Origin: Streptomyces sp. NRRL F-6676
GTDB taxonomy: Bacteria; Actinomycetota; Actinomycetes; Streptomycetales; Streptomycetaceae
NCBI RefSeq assembly: GCF_000725625.1
Contig: NZ_JOHS01000024.1
Location: 22,369-86,368, forward strand
Length of the DNA: 64,000 bases
Direction: 5' to 3'
Made by a program: the position numbers and the translations under genes
The notes under the pieces: generated by a model
What the model was told of the DNA's origin: nothing
Databases searched by the model: none
What the model saw: the letters and a program-made list of their open reading frames with translations, nothing else
In this document: positions 33,842 through 42,686 of the stretch, one piece after another
How positions within the stretch are numbered: position 1 is the stretch's first letter
How the letters are laid out: each line of letters begins with the position of its first letter

Positions 33842-34642
33842 ATGGGTGAGGGAGTGGTGGCGAGCGAAAGCGGGCGTCCGGCCGTGCGGGTCCAGGGGCT
33901 CTGGAAGCGGTTCGGGGAGCAGATCGCCGTGGGCGGGGTCGATCTCGTGCTGCCCGCCGGGAAGTTCGTCGGGCTGGTCGGCCCGAACGGGGCCGGGAAG
34001 ACCACCACCCTGTCCATGGTCACCGGGCTGCTCCGCCCGGACCGGGGCACCGTCGAGGTCGTCGGGCACGACGTGTGGCGCGACCCGGTGGCCGTCAAGG
34101 CCCGGATCGGCGTGCTCCCCGAGGGGCTGCGGCTGTTCGAGCGGCTGTCGGGGCGCGAACTCCTCTCCTACACCGGGCGGTTGCGCGGGCTGCCCGGTGC
34201 CGAGGTCGACAAGCGGGCGACCCAGCTGCTCGACGTCCTCGACCTCGCGGGCGCCCAGCACAAGCTCGTCGTCGACTACTCGACCGGCATGCGCAAGAAG
34301 ATCGGCCTCGCCGCCGCCCTCCTCCACAACCCCGAAGTCCTCTTCCTCGACGAGCCGTTCGAGGGCGTCGACCCGGTCTCCGCGCAGACCATCCGCGGTG
34401 TCCTGGAGCGGTACACCGGCTCCGGCGCCACGGTCGTCTTCTCCTCCCACGTCATGGAGCTCGTCGAGTCCCTGTGCGACTGGGTGGCGGTGATGGCGGC
34501 GGGCCGGATCCGCGCGGACGGGCCGCTCGCCGAGGTGCGCGGCGGGGCGTCCTCGTTGCAGGAGGCGTTCCTCGAACTCGTCGGGGCCGGCGGCCGGTCC
34601 GCCGGTACCGACCTGGACTGGCTCGGCGGCGGCACCCGATGA
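33842..34642 (+). CDS. ABC transporter ATP-binding protein
   Basis: 266 residues. Walker A is GPNGAGKTTT (about 44-53), signature YSTGMRKKIGL (about 145), Walker B VLFLDEPFEG, and switch His in FSSHVMEL. The type resembles antibiotic or multidrug export ATPases of the DrrA/YxlF kind. ATG 33842. Its stop overlaps the start of the membrane component (ATGA at 34639-34642), so the two form one exporter. Substrate unknown. Confidence 0.93.
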   Translation: MGEGVVASESGRPAVRVQGLWKRFGEQIAVGGVDLVLPAGKFVGLVGPNGAGKTTTLSMVTGLLRPDRGTVEVVGHDVWRDPVAVKARIGVLPEGLRLFERLSGRELLSYTGRLRGLPGAEVDKRATQLLDVLDLAGAQHKLVVDYSTGMRKKIGLAAALLHNPEVLFLDEPFEGVDPVSAQTIRGVLERYTGSGATVVFSSHVMELVESLCDWVAVMAAGRIRADGPLAEVRGGASSLQEAFLELVGAGGRSAGTDLDWLGGGTR

Positions 34643-36276
34643 CCGCCGCCACGGAAACCGCCGCCCCCGCCGGCCCGGGCACGGTGGCGCTCACCCCCGT
34701 CGTCGTACGGCTGAAGCTGTCCCTGCTGCGCAACGGGCTGCGGCAGTCCGGCGGACGCCGGGCCGTGTACGTCACCTCGCTCGTCCTCGTCCTGCTGTTC
34801 GCCCTGCTCCAGCTGGCCGGGCTGATCGCGCTGCGCGGCAACGCGCACGCGGACTCCGTCACCGTCCTGCTGCTCGCGGTGCTCGGGCTGGGGTGGGCGG
34901 TGATGCCGCTGTTCTTCCCCGGCGGCGACGAGACCCTCGACCCGACCCGTCTGGTGATGCTGCCGCTGCGGCCCCGGCCGCTGGTCCGGGCGCTGCTGGC
35001 GGGCTCCCTGATCGGCATCGGCCCGCTGTTCACGCTGTGCCTGCTGGCCGGCTCGGTGGTCTCCGTGGCGCACGGGGCGGCGGCGTACGCCGTCGGTGTC
35101 GTCGCGGTCGTACTGGGGCTGCTGGTGTGCGTGGCCCTGGCGCGCGCGGTGGCCGCCGCGAACATCCGGCTGCTGACCAGCCGCAGGGGCCGCGACCTCG
35201 CGGTGCTCAGCGGGCTGGTGATCGCGGTGGGCGCGCAGTTCGTCAACTTCGGGGCGCAGCGGCTCGGCTCGGCGGGCGGCCTGGAGCCGCTGGACCCGGT
35301 GGCCGCCGTACTGCGCTGGGTGCCGCCCGCCGCCGCGGTCGGCGCGGTGGACTCGGTGAGCGACGGGTCGTACGGCGTCGCGGCGGTGCAGCTGCTGCTG
35401 TCGGCGGCCGCGCTCGCCGGGCTGCTGGCGCTGTGGACGCGGACGCTGACCCGGCTGATGACGGCCCCCGACGCCTCCACGCTGAACGCCGCCGAGCCGG
35501 CCGCCCGCGAGAAGGCCGGGCGCGCGGGGGGCCTGGCCCGGCTGCTGCCCGCCGGGCGCACCGGCCCGGTCGTGGAGCGCGGCCTGCGCTATGTGTGGCG
35601 CGACCCGAAGACCAAGTCGGCCTGGGCGACGTCGCTGGCCATCGGCCTGATCGTGCCCGTCTTCAACGCGCTCCAGGGCACCGGCTCGGTCTACTTCGCG
35701 TGCTTCGCCTCCGGGATGCTCGGCATCCAGATGTACAACCAGTTCGGGCAGGACACCTCCGCGTTCTGGACGGTGGCCATGACGATCTCCTCCCCCCGGG
35801 ACGCCCTCGCCGAACTGCGCGGCAGGGCGCTGGCGCTACTGCTGATCACCCTGCCGTACACCGCTCTGGTCACCGTCCTGACCACGGCGATGCTCGGTGC
35901 CTGGGCGAAGCTGCCGGAGGTGCTGGGGCTGTCGTTCGCGCTGCTCGGGGCGATGCTGGCGACGGGGGCGTGGACGTCGGCGCGGTTCCCGTACTCGATC
36001 CCGCAGGAGGGCTACAAGAATGTGGTCCCCGCGCAGGTGGGCGTCGCCTGGCTCTCGGTCTTCGGCGGCATGATCGCCGCGGCACTGCTGTCCGCACCGG
36101 TCATCGCGGCCACGATCTGGCTCAACGTGAGCGCCGGCGGCGACGACTGGGCCTGGCTCCTCCTCCCCGGCGGCGCGGCGTACGGCACGGCTCTCACGGT
36201 CGCGGGCCTGCGCCTGGCGGCGCCCCGCACGGCGGCCCGCCTCCCGGAGATCCTGACGGCGGTGAGCAAGGGATGA
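34639..36276 (+). CDS. ABC transporter integral membrane component
   Basis: 545 residues with about 12 hydrophobic segments in two groups. A soluble loop of about 60 residues (270-330) separates them. VERGLRYVWRDPKTKSAW begins the second half. It lacks a substrate-binding protein partner, consistent with export. It overlaps the ATPase gene by four bases. The hairpin at 36303-36321 follows its stop. Confidence 0.88.
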   Translation: MTAATETAAPAGPGTVALTPVVVRLKLSLLRNGLRQSGGRRAVYVTSLVLVLLFALLQLAGLIALRGNAHADSVTVLLLAVLGLGWAVMPLFFPGGDETLDPTRLVMLPLRPRPLVRALLAGSLIGIGPLFTLCLLAGSVVSVAHGAAAYAVGVVAVVLGLLVCVALARAVAAANIRLLTSRRGRDLAVLSGLVIAVGAQFVNFGAQRLGSAGGLEPLDPVAAVLRWVPPAAAVGAVDSVSDGSYGVAAVQLLLSAAALAGLLALWTRTLTRLMTAPDASTLNAAEPAAREKAGRAGGLARLLPAGRTGPVVERGLRYVWRDPKTKSAWATSLAIGLIVPVFNALQGTGSVYFACFASGMLGIQMYNQFGQDTSAFWTVAMTISSPRDALAELRGRALALLLITLPYTALVTVLTTAMLGAWAKLPEVLGLSFALLGAMLATGAWTSARFPYSIPQEGYKNVVPAQVGVAWLSVFGGMIAAALLSAPVIAATIWLNVSAGGDDWAWLLLPGGAAYGTALTVAGLRLAAPRTAARLPEILTAVSKG

Positions 36277-36302
36277 CGGCCGGCACCCCGCCCCCGCCCC
36301 CC

Positions 36303-36321
36303 TGTGCGCCGAGGGCGCACA
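36303..36321 (+). terminator. hairpin terminator after the ABC operon
   Basis: Eight-bp perfect arms TGTGCGCC and GGCGCACA around GAG, 27 bases after the stop of the ABC membrane gene. Confidence 0.7.
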
Positions 36322-36476
36322 CCGGTGGCACGGCCGCCCCCCATGAGACCCCTCGTGCAACGATTGCCTCCCACATTGCGGGAACCCGCTGTGTGCTGAG
36401 TCACGTTCACGTTGAATGATTGCGAGCAACGAACCAACGCGACCGCGGACGCGGAAGCGGCCGGCAGGGGGTCCAG

Positions 36477-37940
36477 GTGAGTGCTTCCCGGCGTAGTGGG
36501 ACCACCGACGAGCTGGGGCCGGACGAGCCCGAGCCCACCGGCCCTGGCGGCGGCCCCCGCCCTCCCGATCACGGCGAGTCCGACCCCGGACCCGAACCCT
36601 CGGGCCCGGACGGCTCCGACCTGCTCGCCGCCCTCCTGGACGGCATGGACGCCGCGCTGTGCGCGTTCGACGCGGACGGCGTCGTCACCCACTGGAACCG
36701 CGAGGCCGAACGCATCCTCGGCTGGACGGCGGCCGAGGCCGTCGGCCGGCAGGGCTTCGCCGGCTGGGCGGTGCGCAGCGCGGACGCCGAGGAGGTCGAA
36801 CGGCGGCTGATGGCCGCGATGCGGGCGCCAGGACGCCAGGTGCACGAGTTCGCGCTGGTCACCAAGGACGGCGGCCGCGTCCTGGTCCGTACGCAGTCCG
36901 CCGCCGTGCGTGGCCCGGACGGCACGCCCGCCGGGGTGTACTGCGCGTTCAGCGAGGTGCACACGCAGATCGACCTGGAGCGGTCGATCGCGCTGAGCGA
37001 GGCGCTGCTGGAGGAGGCCGGCTGGGGCGTGGTCCTCGTCGACGCCGATCTGCGGCCCGCCGTCGTCAACGCGCACGCCGCCCGGCTGCTGGGCGTCGGC
37101 CGCACAGCGGTGCTGGGCCGGCCGCTGGGCGAGCTGCTCGCGCAGGGCGTGGAGGAGCTGGAGAGCGCGCTGGCGCATGTGCTGAGCGAGGGCGCGCCGC
37201 CCGCGCCGGCCGAGATGTGGGTGAGCGTACGGACGCCGGAGGGCGAGCAGCGGCGCTGCTGGCGAAACGGTTTCCTCCGGCTGGCCTCGCCGCTCGCGGA
37301 GGAGCCGGTGCCGCTGGGGGTGGGCTGGCTGTTCCAGGACGTCACCGAGGCGCGGCGGCGCGAGCAGGAGGCGTCGCAGACCCGGTTCCGGGCCAACCAG
37401 TCGCACCGGGCGGCCCGGACGGCGGCGGAGTGCGAGGACCCGTGGGAGGCGGCCACGGTCCACCTCGACTTCGCGCTCGCCGGCTTCGCCGACCACGCGC
37501 TGATCGACCGCGTCGCGGGCGCCCCGGCCGTCGACGACCCCGAGGTGCCCGTACGGCTGGTCCGCGCCGCGTCGACCCCGTCGGGGACGCCGGGACCGGG
37601 CGTCCTCGCGGGCGCGTCCGGGCTGCCGGTGCACTACGGGGAGACGCACCCGGCGGTGCAGTGCGCGGAGCGGGCGGGCTCGGTCCGCGCGAGCGCCGGC
37701 CGGGCCGACGCGGAACGGGCCCGCGCGTGGGCCCGCTCCCGGCAGTGGCCGGAGGACACGGTGCACGCTCTGTGCGCGGTACTGCGCAGCCGGGGGCGCA
37801 CGCTCGGCGTGGTGACGTTCCTGCGCGCCGCCGCCCGCGCCCCCTTCGAGCGCCCCGACGCCCTCTACGCGGAGGACGTGGCGTCCCGCATCGCCCTCTG
37901 CCTGGACCTGGCGACGACGGACCCGCCAAAGCCGGACTGA
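36477..37940 (+). CDS. PAS-domain sensory protein without an output domain
   Basis: 487 residues. An acidic, Pro-rich N-terminus (1-45) is followed by a PAS domain (about 50-165: AFDADGVVTHWNREAERILG) and a second PAS-like domain (about 170-290: VVLVDADLRPAVVNAHAARL). A GAF-like C-terminal part (about 330-480) ends with LYAEDVASRIALCLDLA. Comparable Streptomyces proteins continue into a PP2C phosphatase; none is present, so it may be a stand-alone sensor or a shortened member. GTG 36477 follows AGGGGGTCCAG. Its last 16 bases are the start of a 149-bp tandem duplication. Confidence 0.82.
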   Translation: MSASRRSGTTDELGPDEPEPTGPGGGPRPPDHGESDPGPEPSGPDGSDLLAALLDGMDAALCAFDADGVVTHWNREAERILGWTAAEAVGRQGFAGWAVRSADAEEVERRLMAAMRAPGRQVHEFALVTKDGGRVLVRTQSAAVRGPDGTPAGVYCAFSEVHTQIDLERSIALSEALLEEAGWGVVLVDADLRPAVVNAHAARLLGVGRTAVLGRPLGELLAQGVEELESALAHVLSEGAPPAPAEMWVSVRTPEGEQRRCWRNGFLRLASPLAEEPVPLGVGWLFQDVTEARRREQEASQTRFRANQSHRAARTAAECEDPWEAATVHLDFALAGFADHALIDRVAGAPAVDDPEVPVRLVRAASTPSGTPGPGVLAGASGLPVHYGETHPAVQCAERAGSVRASAGRADAERARAWARSRQWPEDTVHALCAVLRSRGRTLGVVTFLRAAARAPFERPDALYAEDVASRIALCLDLATTDPPKPD

Positions 37941-38220
37941 GGCCGAAAGCCGGGCCACCCGCCCGAAAGCCGGCCCGCCCGCCCGAACCCGACCGGCAGA
38001 CCGAACCCAGCCGGCGGGCCAGGCCCGAGCGCCGGGCAGGACCCGGCCGGCAGCCCTACCGCGTCACCGCCCCGCCAAAGCCGGACTGAGTCGAAAGCCG
38101 GGCCACCCACCCGAAGACCGGCCCGCCCGCCCGAACCCGACCGGCAGGCCGAACCCGGCCGGCAGGCCGAGCCCGAGCGCCGGGCAGGACCCGGTCGGCA
38201 GCCCTACCGCGTCCCCGCCC
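37922..38220. repeat. 149-bp tandem duplication between convergent genes
   Basis: Two copies with a 148-149-bp offset: GCCAAAGCCGGACTGA occurs at 37925 and 38074, and CAGCCCTACCGCGT at 38051 and 38199. The duplicated unit contains the 3' end of the PAS gene and the last codons plus stop of the citrate synthase gene. The two copies now differ by several bases. The unit is rich in CCGAAAGCCGG/CCGGC hairpins. Confidence 0.9.
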
Positions 38221-39322
38221 CGCCGTCCCCGATGCCCTCGAACCCCGCCACCTCGCGCGGGCTGCGCGGTGCCGGGCCCACGTAGCGGGCCGACGGGCGG
38301 ACCAGGCGGCCCGTGCGCTTCTGTTCCAGGATGTGCGCCGACCAGCCGGCCGTGCGGGCGCAGGTGAACATCGACGTGAACATGTGCGCGGGGACCTCCG
38401 CGAAGTCCAGCATGATCGCGGCCCAGAACTCCACGTTCGTGGCCAGCACCCGGTCCGGGCGGCGGTTGTGCAGCTCCTCCAGGGCCGCCTTCTCCAGCGC
38501 CTCGGCGACCTCGAAGCGCGGCGCGCCCAGCTCGCGCGCCGTGCGCCGCAGCACCCGGGCGCGCGGGTCCTCCGCGCGGTAGACCCGGTGCCCGAAGCCC
38601 ATCAGCCGCTCGCCGCGGTCCAGGGCGCGCTTGACGTAGCCGGCCGCGTCGCCCGTCCGCTCGATCTCCTCGATCATGCCGAGGACCCGCGAGGGCGCCC
38701 CGCCGTGCAGCGGACCCGACATCGCGCCGACCGCGCCGGACAGCGCGGCGGCCACGTCCGCGCCGGTGGAGGCGATGACGCGGGCGGTGAACGTGGAGGC
38801 GTTCATGCCGTGCTCGGCGGCCGAACTCCAGTACGCGTCGACGGCGGCCACGTGCTTCGGGTCCGGCTCGCCCCGCCAGCGGATCATGAACCGCTCGGTG
38901 ATCGAGTGCGCCTTGTCGATCTCCCGCTGCGGCACCATCGCCCGCCCCTGGCCGCGCGCGGACTGGGCGACGTACGACAGCGCCATCACGGCGGCGCGGG
39001 CCAGGTCCTCGCGCGCCTGCTCGGCGTCGATGTCGAGCAGCGGTTTGAGACCCCACACCGGCGCCAGCATGGCCAGCGCGGACTGCACGTCCACCCGGAT
39101 GTCACCGGAATGGACGGGGATCGGGAACGGCTCGGCGGGCGGCAGACCGGGGTCGAAGGCGCCGTCGACGAGCAGTCCCCAGACGTTTCCGAAGGACACC
39201 TGGCCGACCAGCTCCTCGATGTCGACGCCGCGGTACCGGAGTGCGCCGCCCTCCTTGTCCGGTTCGGCGATCTCCGTCTCGAACGCGACGACTCCCTCGA
39301 GCCCGGGTACGAAGTCGGACAT
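38204..39322 (-). CDS. citrate synthase 2 / citrate synthase-like protein
   Basis: 372 residues. Condenses oxaloacetate with acetyl-CoA, or a 2-methylcitrate-type reaction. Catalytic segments are [18 protein letters not shown] (His of the first site), SGPLHGGAP and [10 protein letters not shown] (second His). The catalytic Asp is in [13 protein letters not shown]. Length fits the short bacterial type. ATG 39322. The stop lies in the second copy of the tandem duplication. It is divergent from pdxH; the gap holds GGCACT/AGTGCC half-sites. Confidence 0.92.
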   Translation of the reverse strand: MSDFVPGLEGVVAFETEIAEPDKEGGALRYRGVDIEELVGQVSFGNVWGLLVDGAFDPGLPPAEPFPIPVHSGDIRVDVQSALAMLAPVWGLKPLLDIDAEQAREDLARAAVMALSYVAQSARGQGRAMVPQREIDKAHSITERFMIRWRGEPDPKHVAAVDAYWSSAAEHGMNASTFTARVIASTGADVAAALSGAVGAMSGPLHGGAPSRVLGMIEEIERTGDAAGYVKRALDRGERLMGFGHRVYRAEDPRARVLRRTARELGAPRFEVAEALEKAALEELHNRRPDRVLATNVEFWAAIMLDFAEVPAHMFTSMFTCARTAGWSAHILEQKRTGRLVRPSARYVGPAPRSPREVAGFEGIGDGGAGTR

Positions 39323-39369
39323 CTGGCGGCTCCTCGATAGGTGCGGACCGGAAGCAGCACGATATCCCC

Positions 39370-39408
39370 GAGTGCCACCTTTGGGGAGTACTCGCGGCAC
39401 TCAGTGCC
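39370..39408. promoter_or_regulatory. operator-like half-site cluster between citrate synthase and pdxH
   Basis: GAGTGCC (39370-39376) and the palindrome GGCACT-C-AGTGCC (39396-39408) form three related half-sites in the 148-bp divergent gap. No known regulator is assigned. Confidence 0.5.
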
Positions 39409-39470
39409 AGGGAGGTGACGGAACCCACCGCTCCCCCCGGACGACCGCTTCCATGCGGCAGGATAACCGC

Positions 39471-40247
39471 GTGAGCGACCACTTCCCGGACGAACCCGTG
39501 ATCGAACCCCTCGTCGAACGCGCCGCCGCCGAAGCCGCACAGGAGGCCGGGGAACGCGAGCCGTCCGGCCCCGCCCCGGAAGGGGAACCGGCCGCCGACC
39601 CCGCCGCGATGCGGGCCCATTACCGCGCCGAGGGGTTCGACGAGACCGACCTCGCCCCGCACCCCATGGACCAGTTCGACCGCTGGTTCAAACAGGCGGC
39701 GCGGGCGGCCGTGCGGGGCATGCTCTACGAACCCAACGCCATGGTCGTCTCCACCGCCGACGCCGGCGGCCGCCCCAGCTCCCGCACGGTCCTGATGAAG
39801 GGCTACGACGCCCGCGGCTTCGTCTTCTACACCAACTACGACTCCCGCAAGGGCCGGGAACTGGCCGTCAACCCGTATGTCTCGCTGCTCTTCCCCTGGC
39901 ACCCGATGGCCCGCCAGGTGATCGTCACCGGCACCGCCCGCCGCACCGGCCGCGACGAGACCGCCGCCTACTTCCGCACCCGCCCGCACGGCTCCCGTCT
40001 CGGCGCCTGGGCGAGCGCCCAATCCGCGGTGATCCCCTCGCGCACGGTCCTGGACACGGCGTACGAGGAGCTCGGCGCCCGCTATCCGGAGGGCGAGCAG
40101 GTCCCGGTCCCGCCGCACTGGGGCGGCTTCCGCGTCGCCCCGGAGTCGGTCGAGTTCTGGCAGGGCCGCGCCAATCGCCTCCACGACCGCCTCAGGTACA
40201 CCGCCGCGGCGGACGGCACCTGGCACGTGGACCGGCTGAGCCCCTGA
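39471..40247 (+). CDS. pdxH: pyridoxamine 5'-phosphate oxidase
   Basis: 258 residues. Oxidises pyridoxine/pyridoxamine phosphate to pyridoxal phosphate with FMN. FMN and substrate motifs are all seen: [49 protein letters not shown] and the C-terminal [19 protein letters not shown] 39471 follows AGGATAACCGC at good spacing, preferred over ATG 39453. Residues 1-45 are an acidic, variable extension. It is the canonical copy, in contrast with the paralogue at 12711. Confidence 0.95.
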   Translation: MSDHFPDEPVIEPLVERAAAEAAQEAGEREPSGPAPEGEPAADPAAMRAHYRAEGFDETDLAPHPMDQFDRWFKQAARAAVRGMLYEPNAMVVSTADAGGRPSSRTVLMKGYDARGFVFYTNYDSRKGRELAVNPYVSLLFPWHPMARQVIVTGTARRTGRDETAAYFRTRPHGSRLGAWASAQSAVIPSRTVLDTAYEELGARYPEGEQVPVPPHWGGFRVAPESVEFWQGRANRLHDRLRYTAAADGTWHVDRLSP

Positions 40248-40272
40248 GGAACGGCCCCGGACACGCGGACGA

Positions 40273-40484
40273 CCCGTGGGCTCAGGTCCTCGTCTGACGA
40301 CGAGGAGCCGGCCGGACGTACCGGCGAGCCCACGGGCCGGGTGACTGCGTTGGATTGGGCCGGTTGCGCGCTTCGAACACGCGCTGGTCCGGCGCCGAAC
40401 CGAGTACGACGGCGGGCTACTGGCCCGCAGCCACCTCACGCGTCCGGTATGCATACATCTGCCGAACCACCTCCCTTCAGTGTG
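40273..40484 (-). ncRNA. candidate structured RNA (sRNA or orphan attenuator)
   Basis: The region between convergent pdxH and SIS genes is dense in paired arms. A three-way junction has an 11-bp closing stem (CCCGTGGGCTC 40273-40283 with 40326-40336), a 7-bp hairpin CCTCGTC-TGAC-GACGAGG (40288-40305) and GCCGG-ACGTA-CCGGC (40311-40325). Next are a two-step stem at 40359-40393 with loop CTTCGAACA and the hairpin GCGGGC-TACTG-GCCCGC (40412-40428). A good minus-strand promoter begins at 40519, which sets the strand. The transcript would run antisense towards pdxH. No homology to a named RNA is recognised. Confidence 0.5.
40417..40458 (-). CDS. 13-residue mini-ORF at the start of the structured RNA
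   Basis: ATG 40458 encodes MYAYRTREVAAGQ and ends in TAG. GGGAGGTGG (40475-40467) lies about nine bases upstream, one of the best ribosome binding sites in the window. The TAG sits in the loop of the hairpin 40412-40428, as expected for a leader peptide whose translation changes RNA folding. No downstream gene in the same orientation exists before pdxH. Confidence 0.45.
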   Translation of the reverse strand: MYAYRTREVAAGQ

Positions 40485-40519
40485 CTCACCACACTAGGAA
40501 CCGTCCGCGCCACGTTCAA
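40479..40519 (-). promoter_or_regulatory. promoter and overlapping palindrome for the structured RNA
   Basis: Minus-strand TTGAAC (40519-40514), a 17-bp spacer and TAGTGT (40496-40491) form a near-ideal sigma-70/HrdB promoter. The palindrome AGTGTG-N5-CACACT (40479-40495) overlaps the -10 and start site, a classic repressor position. Confidence 0.6.
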
Positions 40520-40610
40520 CCGTTTTTTTCGGGACCCGGCTCGGAGCCTGTTCGCGAGCGGGGTTCGGCTCCCGGTTCCGGCCCGGCGCGGAGCCCCGGT
40601 GAGGCGCCCG

Positions 40611-41381
40611 TCAGTGCCGGTAGAAGATGCGGTCGGCGTACGTGTCGAAGACGTGGTCGTTCCATTCCAGGCCGCCGTCGACGTTGCCCGAGCGGAGCAT
40701 GGGCGGGGTGAGGCCGCGGGCGGCCAGGGTGGTGGCGGCCGTGGCGATCATGGCCTGCATCAGGGCGCTGGTGACGACCGTGGAGGCGGGGGCGAAGGGG
40801 GCGTCGATGCCGTCCTGGGTCAGAACGGTGTCCCCGAGCGGGATGCGCGAGTCCAGGACGACGTCGCAGTGGTCCTTGAGGAACGTGCCCGAGGAGTGGC
40901 GGGAGGCGGTCCGCTCGGCGTACGCCACCGAGGTCACGCCGATGACCTTCACGCCGCGCGCGCGGGCGTGCGTCGCCATCTCGACGGGGAGGGCGTTGCG
41001 GCCGGAGAGGGAGATGACCACCAGCAGGTCGCCGGCGCGCAGGGGGCCGACGTCGAGCACGGCGGCGGCGAGGCCGTCGACGCGTTCCAGCGCCGAGCCC
41101 AGCGTCGCGGGCAGCACGTCGACGCCCGTCACGCCGGGCACGGTGAGCAGGTTCATCAGGGCCAGTCCGCCGGCGCGGTAGACGACGTCCTGGGCGGCGA
41201 GCGAGGAGTGCCCGGCGCCGAAGGCGAAGAGCCGGCCGCCGGCGGCGACGGTGTCGGCGATCAGTTCGCCGGCCGCGGTGATCTCGGCGGCGTCCCCGTC
41301 CCGCACCTGCCGCAGCAGCTCGATCGCGGCGTCGAAGAACCGCTCGCCCGGCCCGTCCGCGCCCCCCGTCCCCTGGCTCAT
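40611..41381 (-). CDS. SIS-domain sugar-phosphate-binding protein
   Basis: 256 residues of one sugar isomerase (SIS) domain. Sugar-phosphate loop segments are LFAFGAGHSSLAAQ (about 51-64) and LLVVISLSGRNALPVEMA (about 121-138). The fold binds phosphorylated sugars such as N-acetylglucosamine- or muramic acid-6-phosphate. This UPF0309-like branch has no assigned reaction. ATG 41381. It is divergent from dmdR1 (248-bp gap). Confidence 0.85.
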   Translation of the reverse strand: MSQGTGGADGPGERFFDAAIELLRQVRDGDAAEITAAGELIADTVAAGGRLFAFGAGHSSLAAQDVVYRAGGLALMNLLTVPGVTGVDVLPATLGSALERVDGLAAAVLDVGPLRAGDLLVVISLSGRNALPVEMATHARARGVKVIGVTSVAYAERTASRHSSGTFLKDHCDVVLDSRIPLGDTVLTQDGIDAPFAPASTVVTSALMQAMIATAATTLAARGLTPPMLRSGNVDGGLEWNDHVFDTYADRIFYRH

Positions 41382-41629
41382 CGGCGACGCTCCTCACCTT
41401 CGCAACGCTTCGTCCGGCGGCCGGGACCCGGCAGGGCCCGTCCGTGTCGCGGATCACGGTGCGGTCTGGACCAGTGCCGTGTCAATACGGCCGCCGCGAC
41501 GGGGCCGGCGGTGGCCGTTCTTCTCGCACGGCACGGTTGTCGGTGGGATGCGTCAGAATTGAATCCAGGGCCAGCGCACACGCCGGTGAGGCCGCCGAGC
41601 CTCCGGCAGATCTCAATCGAGGGGCACGT

Positions 41630-42322
41630 ATGTCCGGACTGATCGACACCACGGAGATGTATCTCCGCACCATCCTCGAGCTCGAGGAAGAAGGCGTCGT
41701 GCCCATGCGCGCCCGTATCGCCGAGCGGCTCGACCAGAGCGGTCCGACGGTCAGCCAGACGGTCGCGCGCATGGAGCGCGACGGGCTGGTGTCCGTGGCA
41801 CCGGACCGGCACCTGGAGTTCACCGACGAGGGCCGCCGCCTCGCCACGCGCGTCATGCGCAAGCACCGGCTCGCGGAGTGCCTGCTCGTCGACGTGATCG
41901 GGCTGGAGTGGGAGCAGGTGCACGCCGAGGCGTGCCGCTGGGAGCACGTGATGAGCGAGGCGGTCGAGCGCCGCGTCCTTGAGCTGCTGCGGCACCCCAC
42001 CGAGTCGCCGTACGGCAACCCGATCCCGGGCCTGGAGGAGCTGGGCGAGAAGGACGGCACGGTTCCGTTCCTGGACGAGGGCATGGTCTCGCTGGCCGAC
42101 CTCGACCCGGGCCTGGAGGGCAAGACGGTGGTCGTCCGCCGCATCGGCGAGCCCATCCAGACGGACGCGCAGCTCATGTACACCCTGCGCCGGGCGGGCG
42201 TGCAGCCCGGCTCGGTCGTCAGCGTGACGGAGTCCGCGGGCGGCGTCCTGGTCGGCAGCAGCGGCGAAGCCGCCGAACTGGAGTCGGAAACCGCCTCCCA
42301 CGTCTTCGTCGCGAAGCGCTGA
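41630..42322 (+). CDS. dmdR1: iron-dependent repressor DmdR1/DesR (DtxR family)
   Basis: 230 residues, the length of S. coelicolor DmdR1. The winged helix (1-70: MSGLIDTTEMYLRTILELEE) is followed by the metal-binding dimer domain with C102-bearing LAECLLVDVIGLEWEQVHAE and EACRWEHVMSE. The C-terminal SH3-like domain starts near 150. With Fe2+ it binds the iron box and represses siderophore genes. ATG 41630 follows GAGGGG. In S. coelicolor the opposite strand encodes Adm; a long antisense frame is open here too. No iron box is seen directly upstream. Confidence 0.96.
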   Translation: MSGLIDTTEMYLRTILELEEEGVVPMRARIAERLDQSGPTVSQTVARMERDGLVSVAPDRHLEFTDEGRRLATRVMRKHRLAECLLVDVIGLEWEQVHAEACRWEHVMSEAVERRVLELLRHPTESPYGNPIPGLEELGEKDGTVPFLDEGMVSLADLDPGLEGKTVVVRRIGEPIQTDAQLMYTLRRAGVQPGSVVSVTESAGGVLVGSSGEAAELESETASHVFVAKR

Positions 42323-42512
42323 CGGGGGCGGCGCCCCGGCGGCCGGCTGCCCGCCCCCGCGCACATTCTGTGCGCCGAATGGCAGCGCGAACCCCGTTCC
42401 CGTGCCACGCTGTCGGGTGAGGCATATGACCTGAGGGCTCTGGGCCGGCGCGGAGAGCGGGAGCCGTGCGGCCGGGGAGGGGAGCGGGACGATGTGCCGC
42501 AGACATGGAGAG

Positions 42513-42540
42513 GGCCCCGGCGCTCGATGGCGCCGGGGCC
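42513..42540 (+). terminator. hairpin downstream of dmdR1
   Basis: Ten-bp perfect arms GGCCCCGGCG and CGCCGGGGCC around an eight-base loop, followed by TGTCCTCCCC. It lies 190 bases after the dmdR1 stop; it may end dmdR1 or an unseen short transcript. Confidence 0.65.
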
Positions 42541-42686
42541 TGTCCTCCCCTGTGCTGACCCGGAGCCCCGAGCTCCCAGGGTCATCCCCCTCGGACCGTT
42601 TTTCCCCGAGCGGTCCGCCCCCCGCTGAAGATCTCCCCTCGGTGACGTCGGCCAATCCCCGACCGGTGTCACTCGAAGGAGGGGTG

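Noticed and set aside
40359..40393. TTCGAAC loop resembling a tRNA T-arm
   Set aside because: The loop is nine bases within GCGCG/CGCGC stems and no D-arm, anticodon arm or acceptor stem with CCA can be drawn around it.
42492..42686. 79-residue frame covering the dmdR1-side hairpin
   Set aside because: It would translate through a strong terminator-like stem and starts without a ribosome binding site; only the last 14 codons with AAGGAGG were kept as a tentative leader.
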